The notes under the pieces are model-generated. The model did not search any database, was not told the origin of the DNA, and worked only from the letters and a program-made list of their open reading frames with translations. From Fusibacter_D sp033549245 (GTDB lineage: Bacteria > Bacillota > Clostridia > Peptostreptococcales > Acidaminobacteraceae), in assembly GCA_033549245.1 (NCBI GenBank), contig JAWSUW010000136.1:1-10119 (forward strand): a stretch of 10,119 nucleotides of DNA. Direction: 5' to 3'. Positions within the stretch are counted from its first letter, which is position 1; each line of letters opens with the position of its first letter. Shown here piece after piece: positions 1 through 6,887 of this stretch. The position numbers and the translations under genes are program-made.

Positions 1-286
1 CCACCTGCTCGGGGTAGAGCCCACGCTCGCAGCAATAGGCGCTGAGTTCAGCCTCGTTCAGCGGGGCTGTCTCCAGGACGATCTGGAACTTCTCCTGGCT
101 GGTCCACTGATCGGGCTGGGTGGAACGTGATGGCAAAACCTGTCCTTGTGCTCTGGCCCGTTTCCGCCAATTGTAGAGGGTTGTCGCGGTGATGCCTTCC
201 TGCTCGGCCAGTTTCGGGATGGTCATGCTCATCGGCGGCGCCATCTTGCGGAGGATGGCTTCCTTACGCTCTGCGGGGTAACGCAC
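1..286 (-). CDS. IS3-type transposase, N-terminal part (runs off left edge)
   Basis: Read on the minus strand, this gives about 95 residues beginning VRYPAERKEAILRKMAPP, followed by a helix-turn-helix stretch (IPKLAEQEGITATTLYNWRK) and ending near CCERGLYPEQV at the window edge. This is the DNA-binding N-terminal region of an IS3-family OrfA-like transposase; its role would be to recognise the element's ends. The start is GTG at 286, because GAGAGG (complement of 296-301) lies 9 nt upstream. An in-frame GTG at 295 is the alternative, and a stop at 299-301 blocks any longer frame. I see no break in the visible part. Whether the element is complete cannot be judged, because the catalytic DDE portion lies outside. 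Its base composition is clearly more GC-rich than the island genes to its right. Confidence 0.8.
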   Translation of the reverse strand, partial: MRYPAERKEAILRKMAPPMSMTIPKLAEQEGITATTLYNWRKRARAQGQVLPSRSTQPDQWTSQEKFQIVLETAPLNEAELSAYCCERGLYPEQV

Positions 287-346
287 GTTGATCACCTCTC
301 AATCCGTTTAGGTGACAACTACGTTGACGCAAAGGGTCGAATATCG

Positions 347-377
347 GCCACAAACCGCCTAACGGAATGTTTGTGGC
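347..377. repeat. Perfect 9-bp inverted repeat upstream of the IS3-type transposase
   Basis: GCCACAAAC (347-355) and GTTTGTGGC (369-377) form a perfect 9-bp stem around a 13-nt loop. The loop region also holds CCG and CGG, which could pair in an alternative fold. It lies in the leader or terminal region of the element, about 60-90 nt upstream of the transposase start. It may be part of the insertion sequence end or a structure that limits transposase expression. Function is inferred only from position. Confidence 0.5.
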
Positions 378-394
378 TGGTTAGGAGAGGTGGC

Positions 395-410
395 ATCTAG
401 GACTCTAGAT
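395..410. repeat. Interrupted palindrome at the composition boundary (possible IS edge)
   Basis: ATCTAG (395-400) and CTAGAT (405-410) flank a 4-nt spacer. The sequence changes from GC-rich, IS-like DNA on the left to strongly AT-rich DNA on the right at this place. CACCTCTC (293-300) and GAGAGGTG (385-392) are also inverted relative to each other just inside. The true IS boundary probably falls between about 385 and 410, but I cannot fix it without the other end of the element. Confidence 0.35.
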
Positions 411-727
411 AAAAAACAAAGACTTACCACGAAAGTCTTCGCCGTCATTTTGAAAAATGACATAAGTGGTAGTAAAAGTTGCTTGCAATTTTTCTACCAG
501 TAGTCTGTACTCCTAATGAAAATAAATGTCAATAATTGTTTTTCTAATGAGCTGTTGAGAAAGATTCTAGCCAACATAGTAACCAAACCAGACCAACCGC
601 GCCTCACCGATTATCATCTGATTGAGCCAGTATTTATAATACTATAACATTATAGATGGCACGACCTGGGAGTAAATATCAGCCTGAAAGATAATTAAAA
701 AATATAGTATTCGACGACTACTTAGCC
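411..727. other. AT-rich intergenic region without a supported gene
   Basis: No reading frame in this stretch has a plausible ribosome binding site and a protein-like composition. It holds the hairpin cluster annotated separately at 421-499 and an AT-rich inverted repeat, TATAAT (635-640) with ATTATA (649-654). The hexamer pair TTATCA (611-616) and TATAAT (635-640), spaced 18 nt, could be a further promoter but is weakly supported. A small untranslated RNA here cannot be excluded. Confidence 0.5.
421..499. repeat. Cluster of overlapping stem-loops
   Basis: Three structures lie close together. GACTT (421-425) pairs with AAGTC (433-437). GTCATTTT (444-451) pairs perfectly with AAAATGAC (454-461). 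TGGTAG (467-472) pairs with CTACCA (494-499), and this last stem extends inward through AAAA/TTTT and TTG/CAA with one mismatch and one bulge. TACCAC (425-430) can alternatively pair with GTGGTA (466-471), enclosing the second hairpin. This is more secondary structure than I expect by chance in 80 nt, but it does not match an RNA family I recognise. Confidence 0.5.
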
Positions 728-755
728 TTGTCACGTGAACGAACAGAAATATACT
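728..755 (+). promoter_or_regulatory. Sigma-70-like promoter of the pore-former/CHAT cluster, with palindromic operator candidate
   Basis: TTGTCA (728-733) and TATACT (750-755) each match five of six positions of the -35 and -10 consensus and are separated by 16 nt. Transcription would begin near 762, leaving a leader of about 87 nt before the first gene. A perfect 8-bp palindrome, TCACGTGA (731-738), overlaps the -35 box and the spacer, where a repressor would block polymerase. The operator role is inferred from position; no regulator gene is visible in the window. Confidence 0.55.
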
Positions 756-848
756 CCAGCCTAAAGAATTCACGAAACGGAGTTAGCTTTACTATCTGCT
801 GTAACTTTGTTAGAAATTTTCTTAAAAATAATCAAGAGGATGTCAAAA

Positions 849-1583
849 ATGACTAAAATCCGGGGAAGCTTGATAGAAGCAAACAAAAATGAGTGGCTCC
901 ATGATGTAGGAGAGCTATATGTTCAAGTCAAATTAAGCACAGAAGACGAAAATGTAAAAAAACTTAATGAAGGAAAAAGTCAACCCGTCATGTTAGGTGA
1001 TGTGGTTATACCAAGTAGTGGAAAAGGATTCCCGAACGCTGTTATTGTCGACGCAGGATCGAATATACAGTTCATTATGCGATCAAAAGGGCCTCGAGGT
1101 TTTGGATATCATGTCAAAACAGCAAAGGAAACCATAGCACAGCTTTACTGTTGTGATACTAAAGACAAACCAAGTGGTGAGTCAAGAGTTCGCTTGGCAT
1201 ATTATTACAAAGATAACAAAATGTATAATATAAAGGTTGATGACTGGAACACAATGGGTGTAGCTCAAGATAAAGATCTAAGAGAGCAATATTGGCAGTG
1301 TAGAATTGTTACGTGGCCAGTTTACGGATTCATGAAAGATGGCAAAAGCTATGGGACGCCCCGTGAAGGTACCGCAGAAGTAGACGTCAAAGGTGGAGGG
1401 GCTCATTCTGGTGATGCAGTAGACAGTAGTGTAGGAAGAGTAGACAAGATTAAGGAACCAAAAGACCCAGAGAATAATAATAATGGGTATTTAACCATGA
1501 ATTTCTTTGTATTTAAGGATCCTGAAGCGAAGAAAGCATTTTACGAAACATATAAGACAGGAAGTTCTGACGATTTCATATGA
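849..1583 (+). CDS. Unrecognised 244-aa protein with a C-terminal SDDFI tail, partner of the MACPF protein
   Basis: The start is ATG 849, because AAGAGG (834-839) lies 9 nt upstream; ATG 840 overlaps that Shine-Dalgarno and a TTG at 807 lacks one. I do not recognise the family. The protein is soluble-looking, with no signal peptide or membrane helix. It is rich in short alternating hydrophobic stretches, suggesting a mostly beta fold, with a Gly/Asp/Asn-rich linker at about residues 180-213 and cysteines at 101, 102 and 151. Its last seven residues, GSSDDFI, match the last seven of the next gene's product (GYSDDFV). It lies 32 nt upstream of the MACPF gene and is surely co-transcribed with it. 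Two-component pore formers often pair a MACPF chain with a small beta-sandwich lipid-binding chain (aegerolysin with pleurotolysin B), so a membrane-recognition or chaperone role is possible. I see no convincing aegerolysin signature, so the function stays open. Confidence 0.85.
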   Translation: MTKIRGSLIEANKNEWLHDVGELYVQVKLSTEDENVKKLNEGKSQPVMLGDVVIPSSGKGFPNAVIVDAGSNIQFIMRSKGPRGFGYHVKTAKETIAQLYCCDTKDKPSGESRVRLAYYYKDNKMYNIKVDDWNTMGVAQDKDLREQYWQCRIVTWPVYGFMKDGKSYGTPREGTAEVDVKGGGAHSGDAVDSSVGRVDKIKEPKDPENNNNGYLTMNFFVFKDPEAKKAFYETYKTGSSDDFI

Positions 1584-1615
1584 AGTGTGCTTAAAAATTT
1601 ATGGAGGTAGGGGAA

Positions 1616-3229
1616 ATGACAATGATTATAATATGCGTGGAAGGGGAAAAGGCGGCTATTCAATACGACGAAAAGCGATCTCTGTCGGAACTGAGAGCTG
1701 AATATCCAAATGATATTCCCCCCAATGGTGTATTCATGATTCAGGGTGCTCCTCTTGTAAAGTCACATGAGAGTTCTGTGACTATCAAAGAAGCCCTTGA
1801 TGACGGTATGATAACCATTTCCGTGAAGAAAGAATCTTCTAGCGGGAATGAAGAGCCACACCAAAATGAAAGTATAATGATCGCATTGAAAAAGGGCGAT
1901 AAGCAAAAATCTGTTTCCTTTAACCCAGATAAAAATCTTTCTAAGCTACGTTCCTCACTTTCTGGATTTATGCTTGAAAAAGATTTATTTGAATATAAGG
2001 GTGCGCCAATTGCTAAAGACCAAGAGAGCAAGATTACTGTCAAAGAGATTCTTGATAAAAACACATTGTCAATTAAGTCTGGTAAAAAAGAAAGTGTAGT
2101 GAAACCTGGGAAGCCTGGAAAAGCAGACACGAGTTCAGTTGAACCATCAAAGACGGAATGGACCTTAAAATCAGATGATGATAAAGATGCCACTCAGGCC
2201 TTAGATAAACTTGATGAAGAACGTAGTGCCGCTAAATCGGAAGGCTTGGAATACTACTATGAGTTGAATAAAAAGGACAAGAAAAAGCTAATTCTAAAAA
2301 AATTGCAGATAAATCATGGTCTATTGATACAGCCTAAATCATTCGATAAGTCTGTTAAGACGCCTCGAGAGTTGTTGGGTGAGCCAATCTATACAATGCC
2401 TGATACAGTATTAGATATGGATAAAGACTTATCATTCTCAAAAACCACGCATGAAGTTAGGAAAAGGTTTTCTCAGAATGCAAAAGGATCCGTAGGTGTT
2501 CCGGGGTTATCAGTTAGTGCATCGTATAGTCACGAGAAAGAGTCACTTCACAGTACAACTGAACAACGAGTATATCTTCTTGTAAGTGAGGATGTGCCAA
2601 AAGTTATTTTGAGTATTTTGCCAGAAAATATTAGAATCACTGGCGAATTTTCGCATGCGATAGATTCTGTTTTACAATCTTCTGAGAGTAATGAGATACA
2701 AAAGTATTTTGATCTTTTAGGTGTTCTGAATGAATATGGGTACTTCATGCCGATGAAGTTTGTACTTGGGGGGCAGATATGGGCTGAAGATACTAAAACA
2801 ATTAAACAGGAAACGAATGCCGAAAGAGAGATGGAGTCATTTGCGGTAGCCTTTGAAGCAGATCTTGAAGTTAGTGGTGCCCCCGTACAGATAGGTGGTG
2901 GGTACGGCCAGCTTAATGAGGAACAGAAAAAAGATGTTCAACAGGATGCACAGCGCCGGATTAGTAAGAGGTTTCGTGGTGGTGATCCTGCGGCTTCTGG
3001 TAAGCCAGCAACATGGATAGCTTCGTTAGCTAAATCTAATAATTGGGATGTTATAAGATATCTCGAACTCAAGCCAACTTTAGACTTGCTTGATGACGCT
3101 CAACGAAGTAAGTGTGCCGAAATAATTAACAAACATGCACCTCATCCAGAGACCCATAAGTTAACTGCTTTGGATATGGAAGGCTATGCAGCAAATCTCA
3201 ACGCAGGATATAGTGATGATTTTGTCTGA
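1616..3229 (+). CDS. Tandem ubiquitin-like repeats plus MACPF/perforin-like pore-forming protein
   Basis: The start is ATG 1616, with GGAGG (1603-1607) 8 nt upstream; this gives 537 residues. ATG 1601 overlaps that Shine-Dalgarno. Residues 2-72 and about 85-155 are two beta-grasp, ubiquitin-like repeats that align along their length: each has F-x(3)-GAP-[LI] followed by ESS/ESK-x-T-[IV]-KE-[AI]-L-D. Neither ends in Gly-Gly, so conjugation is unlikely. A charged, low-complexity linker (about 156-210) leads to a MACPF-like domain at about 215-495. The key signature is YG (374-375) with GG at 385-386, which matches the MACPF spacing Y-G-T-H-[FY]-x6-G-G, although T-H-[FY] is replaced by YFM. WIASL (467-471) followed by a Leu/Pro-rich segment fits the usual end of the domain. 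MACPF proteins oligomerise and insert beta-hairpins into membranes. No signal peptide is visible, which argues for a cytosolic, self-directed pore former. The C-terminus is GYSDDFV, like the upstream protein. The MACPF call rests on motif spacing and layout. Confidence 0.75.
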   Translation: MTMIIICVEGEKAAIQYDEKRSLSELRAEYPNDIPPNGVFMIQGAPLVKSHESSVTIKEALDDGMITISVKKESSSGNEEPHQNESIMIALKKGDKQKSVSFNPDKNLSKLRSSLSGFMLEKDLFEYKGAPIAKDQESKITVKEILDKNTLSIKSGKKESVVKPGKPGKADTSSVEPSKTEWTLKSDDDKDATQALDKLDEERSAAKSEGLEYYYELNKKDKKKLILKKLQINHGLLIQPKSFDKSVKTPRELLGEPIYTMPDTVLDMDKDLSFSKTTHEVRKRFSQNAKGSVGVPGLSVSASYSHEKESLHSTTEQRVYLLVSEDVPKVILSILPENIRITGEFSHAIDSVLQSSESNEIQKYFDLLGVLNEYGYFMPMKFVLGGQIWAEDTKTIKQETNAEREMESFAVAFEADLEVSGAPVQIGGGYGQLNEEQKKDVQQDAQRRISKRFRGGDPAASGKPATWIASLAKSNNWDVIRYLELKPTLDLLDDAQRSKCAEIINKHAPHPETHKLTALDMEGYAANLNAGYSDDFV

Positions 3230-3386
3230 TATTAATTTTTTCGTATAACTTTTTGCCATATGTGCTAGATAATAAACTCAAATCAAGGATGATTTTTATC
3301 AGTCTACAAGGTAAATTGTTAGTTAACAAGCACGAAGGATGGTGAGTTATTAAATTGAATAATGCCACAGGATTGTGGAGTTTCCA
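3230..3386 (+). promoter_or_regulatory. Intergenic spacer with possible internal promoter and palindrome before the CHAT gene
   Basis: This 157-nt AT-rich gap is long for an operon, so the protease may have its own start of transcription. The best hexamer pair is TTAACA (3323-3328) and TTATTA (3347-3352), spaced 18 nt. A 6-bp inverted repeat with a 2-nt spacer, TTGTTA (3316-3321) and TAACAA (3324-3329), overlaps the proposed -35 box and could be an operator. No terminator hairpin with a T-run is evident after the MACPF gene, so read-through from upstream remains likely. GGAG at 3377-3380, 6 nt before ATG 3387, is the ribosome binding site. Confidence 0.35.
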
Positions 3387-6104
3387 ATGCAAAAAATAAA
3401 AATATCCATAGCCCACGGAAGTGTGGGGTTCTCACCATACCCCGTCATGGTTGGGCACTATCAGGGAGACACAATAACTAGTGTTGAAAAATACCTAAAC
3501 CGATGCCTTAACGAACGTTTGGGTCTGAAGAGCAAGTTAGGCTTATATCCAGGCCCACTAGAAAGTGTTGAAATTTTCCTGAACACTGAAAGCAATGCCA
3601 AACCAGCGGGTGGTATTATTGTAGGGTTGGGGCAGGCTGGTACACTCACTCCAGTTGATTTGATTAAAACTGTGTGCCATGCCGCACTCCGTTATGCAAC
3701 AACTTTGTTGGAGCAAGATGGTGCGAGTACTACACACGGATCAAAGAGCTTTGTTCCAGTATCGCTGACATCAGTACTTATAGGTTCCGGTCCTTCTGGT
3801 ATATCAGTAAAAGAGTCTGTTAAAAGTATTCTCCAGGGTTTATCACAGGCAAGACTGATACTTGATGATAAAGGATATTCACAATCTGTTTCGTTCATCG
3901 CATTTGAGTTTATGGAGTTGTGGGAAGACCGGGCAATATTGGCTGCTCGAGCATTAGAAGAATTGCGGATAGACCCAGATTTTCAGGAATGTTTTGATTT
4001 TGGATCCATAAATATAAGGTGTTCTCCTGGTAGACGAACAAGGGTGGTCTTTAAAGAAGAAACCAATTGGTGGCGGCGACTTAGAATACTGGGAAAGAGT
4101 GAGGGAACTCTTGGTTTTAGCCTTTTAACTGATCGCGCACGCACTGAAGTATCCCTTATACCGGCTCAACGTGCATTAGTAGACCAGTTTATCAAAAAGG
4201 CTATCAGTCACACAGGCAATGAAATAAATTTAGGTAAGACGCTTTTCGAACTCCTGATACCCAACTATCTCAAGGATTTAGCATCCAAACGGGAGAATCT
4301 GGTTTTGTTGTTGAACCAGAATGCTGCCCGTTACCCATGGGAGATGCTTCAGGATAGTCGAAGCACGGATAAGCGTCCGCTGGCTGTGGAAGTAGGAGTA
4401 CTGCGTCAGCTTGAAACACCTGTGTTTAGAGACAATGTTTTTTCAACTTTAGCCAACACAGCCCTTGTGATTGGTGATCCCAAAAGTCCTCTCCCAGATT
4501 TACCATCTGCACAGGAAGAAGCTCAGTTAGTACGAGGAGCACTTTTGTTGAACGGATATGACGTAGTTTTTAAACAATGTGCATCTTCACTAGAAATAAT
4601 CGAGTCTCTCTACTCAAGAAACTACCGCTTCTTGCACCTCACTGGGCATGGTGTATACAGGCAAAAAAGCATGGGTGTGGATGATGTAGTTAGCGGTATG
4701 GTTATTGGGGATGGTCTATTTCTCACCCCGAGTGAAGTTGAACAGATGCGTACTGTTCCCGACTTAGTATTTATAAACTGTTGTCACCTCGGATATATCG
4801 AGGGAAATGAGGATAAGAACTTTGACTACGGTAGTTTGGCTGCTAATTTAGCTACTCAGTTTATACGCATTGGTGTCAGGGCCGTTGTTGCTGCTGGTTG
4901 GGCTGTCGATGACTCTGCGGCAAAAACCTTTGCAGAAACGTTTTATAAAGAACTTCTTACAGGTGCGAGCTTTGGAGCTGCTGTATTAAAAGCACGCCTG
5001 CGAACGTATGAACAACATCCTGGAGTAAATACTTGGGGCGCATATCAGTGTTATGGAGACCCTGGGTATAGCCCTGTGCAGGACGCTTCGCAAGAGTTGG
5101 AAGTTAAGAGACCTTCAGGCTTCCACATGATATCTGAAGCACAAGCCGAGATTCATAATCTTTTGAATGATGCAGCTACAGCTTCAAGCGATGAAACCAA
5201 AAACCTTATAGCAGATTTGAAAAAGTGTGAAAGTGAGATTCCATCAGGATGGTTAAATTCTGGAAAATTGCGTGCCGAGTTTGGATCTGCATACGGAGAA
5301 CTTGGCATTTTGTCTGAAGCTATTACTCATTACAAGGCAGCAATGCTTACGGAAGACTCTGACATCTCTTTCCGCTCTGTTGAGCAGATGGCAAACCTTC
5401 AGAGTCGATGGGCAGTTCACCTATGGAGAGAAGCTCACACAACAACCAATGATGACGACGAACTCCGGGCTCGAGATGACTTTCTAGTTGAAATTGATGA
5501 AGCGATAAAATTATTGGAGATACTTTGTTCAATAAATCTTACGAGTGAACGACTTAGCCTTTTGGGCAGTGCCTATAAGCGAAAGGCCATTATAAGCTTA
5601 GGCGATGAACGTGTAAAATATATTGTAAAAATGCGCGACATGTTTAGAAAGTCTTATGAGTTAAAGAAAGAAAAGAAAGATGATGATGATTTTTATCCAT
5701 TAATTAACTGGATAACAGCAGAAATAGTACTATCATGGCATAATTCTGCACAAGGAACAAAACTCTCTGCTGAGTTACTCAGTCACTTACACAAATCAGA
5801 AGAGATGGCTAATGAGAGAGAATTAAATAACCCTAGTTTTTGGAGCGCGATTACGGCTGTTGAATTTTCTTTAGTCCTGCATCTATCAGACAGGAGTCTT
5901 TCCGATCACGTTGATGAAATCATACGTGGATATACAGCTGCATATTTACGTAGGTCCACTCCACGGCAGTTTAATTCCGTCCTTGAGCATCTTGAGTTTT
6001 TTTATGAAACCAGTCCTTTATATGAAGATGATTTAAAATCATCAATGAGTGATCGCGAGAATGTTGGAATAATCTTGCGAGAGTTGCGAAAGGCATGTGC
6101 CTGA
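3387..6104 (+). CDS. CHAT-domain (caspase-like) protease with C-terminal TPR-like region
   Basis: ATG 3387 is preferred over the upstream GTG 3375 because GGAG (3377-3380) is correctly spaced only for the ATG; the product is 905 residues. Residues 1 to about 230 form an N-terminal region with conserved-looking glycine motifs (VMVGHYQGDTI, LGLYPG, GGIIVGLGQAG) that I cannot assign. The CHAT domain spans about 255-565. It has the PWEML motif (317-321), the catalytic His in LTGHG (His421) and the catalytic Cys in FINCCHLG (Cys466 by analogy with N-A-C-x-x-G; Cys465 is adjacent). The end motif WGAYQCYGDP is at about 550-559. The remainder, 580-905, is helical, with TPR-like units (for example AEFGSAYGELG with the following helix). 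CHAT enzymes are cysteine peptidases related to caspases and separase, and CHAT-TPR proteins occur as defence effectors (Csx29 of Craspase) and near bacterial gasdermins. The natural substrates here are the two upstream proteins with the shared tail, which is an inference. Confidence 0.9.
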   Translation: MQKIKISIAHGSVGFSPYPVMVGHYQGDTITSVEKYLNRCLNERLGLKSKLGLYPGPLESVEIFLNTESNAKPAGGIIVGLGQAGTLTPVDLIKTVCHAALRYATTLLEQDGASTTHGSKSFVPVSLTSVLIGSGPSGISVKESVKSILQGLSQARLILDDKGYSQSVSFIAFEFMELWEDRAILAARALEELRIDPDFQECFDFGSINIRCSPGRRTRVVFKEETNWWRRLRILGKSEGTLGFSLLTDRARTEVSLIPAQRALVDQFIKKAISHTGNEINLGKTLFELLIPNYLKDLASKRENLVLLLNQNAARYPWEMLQDSRSTDKRPLAVEVGVLRQLETPVFRDNVFSTLANTALVIGDPKSPLPDLPSAQEEAQLVRGALLLNGYDVVFKQCASSLEIIESLYSRNYRFLHLTGHGVYRQKSMGVDDVVSGMVIGDGLFLTPSEVEQMRTVPDLVFINCCHLGYIEGNEDKNFDYGSLAANLATQFIRIGVRAVVAAGWAVDDSAAKTFAETFYKELLTGASFGAAVLKARLRTYEQHPGVNTWGAYQCYGDPGYSPVQDASQELEVKRPSGFHMISEAQAEIHNLLNDAATASSDETKNLIADLKKCESEIPSGWLNSGKLRAEFGSAYGELGILSEAITHYKAAMLTEDSDISFRSVEQMANLQSRWAVHLWREAHTTTNDDDELRARDDFLVEIDEAIKLLEILCSINLTSERLSLLGSAYKRKAIISLGDERVKYIVKMRDMFRKSYELKKEKKDDDDFYPLINWITAEIVLSWHNSAQGTKLSAELLSHLHKSEEMANERELNNPSFWSAITAVEFSLVLHLSDRSLSDHVDEIIRGYTAAYLRRSTPRQFNSVLEHLEFFYETSPLYEDDLKSSMSDRENVGIILRELRKACA

Positions 6105-6128
6105 CCTACTTATATAATGGTGGTGAGC

Positions 6129-6815
6129 ATGTACGACAATATTACTACTTTCGTGTATGAGGCGGAGCAGTGTGGAGACTTATGCTATCCAGATTCATCA
6201 TTGGAGATTGAGAACTTAAACACTGCTTATTCTATATATGATTCAGCTAAAAAAGGAACCACATTGTATGATGTCGATGATAATATAATTTCTTTTGGTG
6301 TCACAGTAGTCGGCAGGTTGGCTTTGAAAGTCAGAGCTTACAATTCTGCGATGGAAGAAGAATGGGTATGGGTTCCATCTGACGAAAGCTTTCCAAGTAT
6401 TGATGAAATATTAATTCAAAATCTGGGGAAAATGTGTGAAGAAACTAATAACACAAGAGGCAGTATTTTGGATGCAAGTCGTTGGACCTTGATAGCCAAT
6501 GATGCATGGTTGTTGGGTAGTATGCACGCAATAACTTCTTTTCATTTTGCCTCTCCTTTGTCGTGGAGCAATCTCTGGGATAAAGATTTACAGCGTGTGA
6601 CTGTCACTGGAAGGGAACTTATTGGAATTATAGGGCATGGGTACAAATTAACCAGGCCAAATCCGAAGCTTGAACTGGTTGCTGTTTGTGAGAACAAAGA
6701 TTTAGCCATGGCGTCGTCCTTACTCTCATATAAAGATAAATTGCACCGACATGGATCATACAGTGCTCTAAGGGAAGTATATGATTCGCTTCCCTCTGAG
6801 TTTACGAACTACTAG
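6129..6815 (+). CDS. Unrecognised 228-aa protein downstream of the CHAT protease
   Basis: The start is uncertain. ATG 6129 is favoured because GGTGG (6119-6123) sits 5 nt upstream; the in-frame ATG 6117 would add four residues (MVVS) but has no ribosome binding site. Either way the gene begins within 25 nt of the CHAT stop codon, so it is very probably co-transcribed. I do not recognise it. It looks like a globular cytosolic protein with an acidic N-terminal half. A Trp-rich stretch (WVWVP, RWTLI, AWLLG, LSWSNLW) runs over about residues 79-150, with Cys15, Cys19, Cys103 and Cys187. There are no membrane helices, no signal peptide and no SDDF tail. By position it could be a regulator, inhibitor, sensor or additional substrate of the protease; the sequence does not say which. 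Confidence 0.75.
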   Translation: MYDNITTFVYEAEQCGDLCYPDSSLEIENLNTAYSIYDSAKKGTTLYDVDDNIISFGVTVVGRLALKVRAYNSAMEEEWVWVPSDESFPSIDEILIQNLGKMCEETNNTRGSILDASRWTLIANDAWLLGSMHAITSFHFASPLSWSNLWDKDLQRVTVTGRELIGIIGHGYKLTRPNPKLELVAVCENKDLAMASSLLSYKDKLHRHGSYSALREVYDSLPSEFTNY

Positions 6816-6887
6816 ACAAAACTTCTCTTATGTTTTTTTACGTCTTAAGTTGTGAAGGTTTAGCTAAGATTTTAATTTAGAGACGTG

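Noticed and set aside
421..499. Retron or CRISPR element
   Set aside because: No reverse transcriptase or cas gene is present, and the stems are not spaced direct repeats.
1741..2193. Long minus-strand open frame inside the MACPF gene
   Set aside because: It is fully antisense to a well-supported gene with a good ribosome binding site, and its translation has the composition of a shadow frame.
5480..5700. Further DDF motifs inside the CHAT protein (ARDDFLVE, DDDDFYPL)
   Set aside because: They are internal, lack the Gly-x-Ser context, and lie in charged helices where Asp-Asp-Phe is likely by chance; they do not extend the C-terminal tail pattern.
6620..6720. Caspase-like dyad in the 228-aa protein (GHG followed by AVC)
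   Set aside because: Only 17 residues separate the His and Cys, far fewer than in caspase or CHAT folds, and the usual surrounding strands are not apparent.
6818..6840. Intrinsic terminator after the 228-aa gene
   Set aside because: The T-run at 6833-6839 is preceded only by a 5-bp AAAAC/GTTTT pairing, which is too weak to call a terminator.
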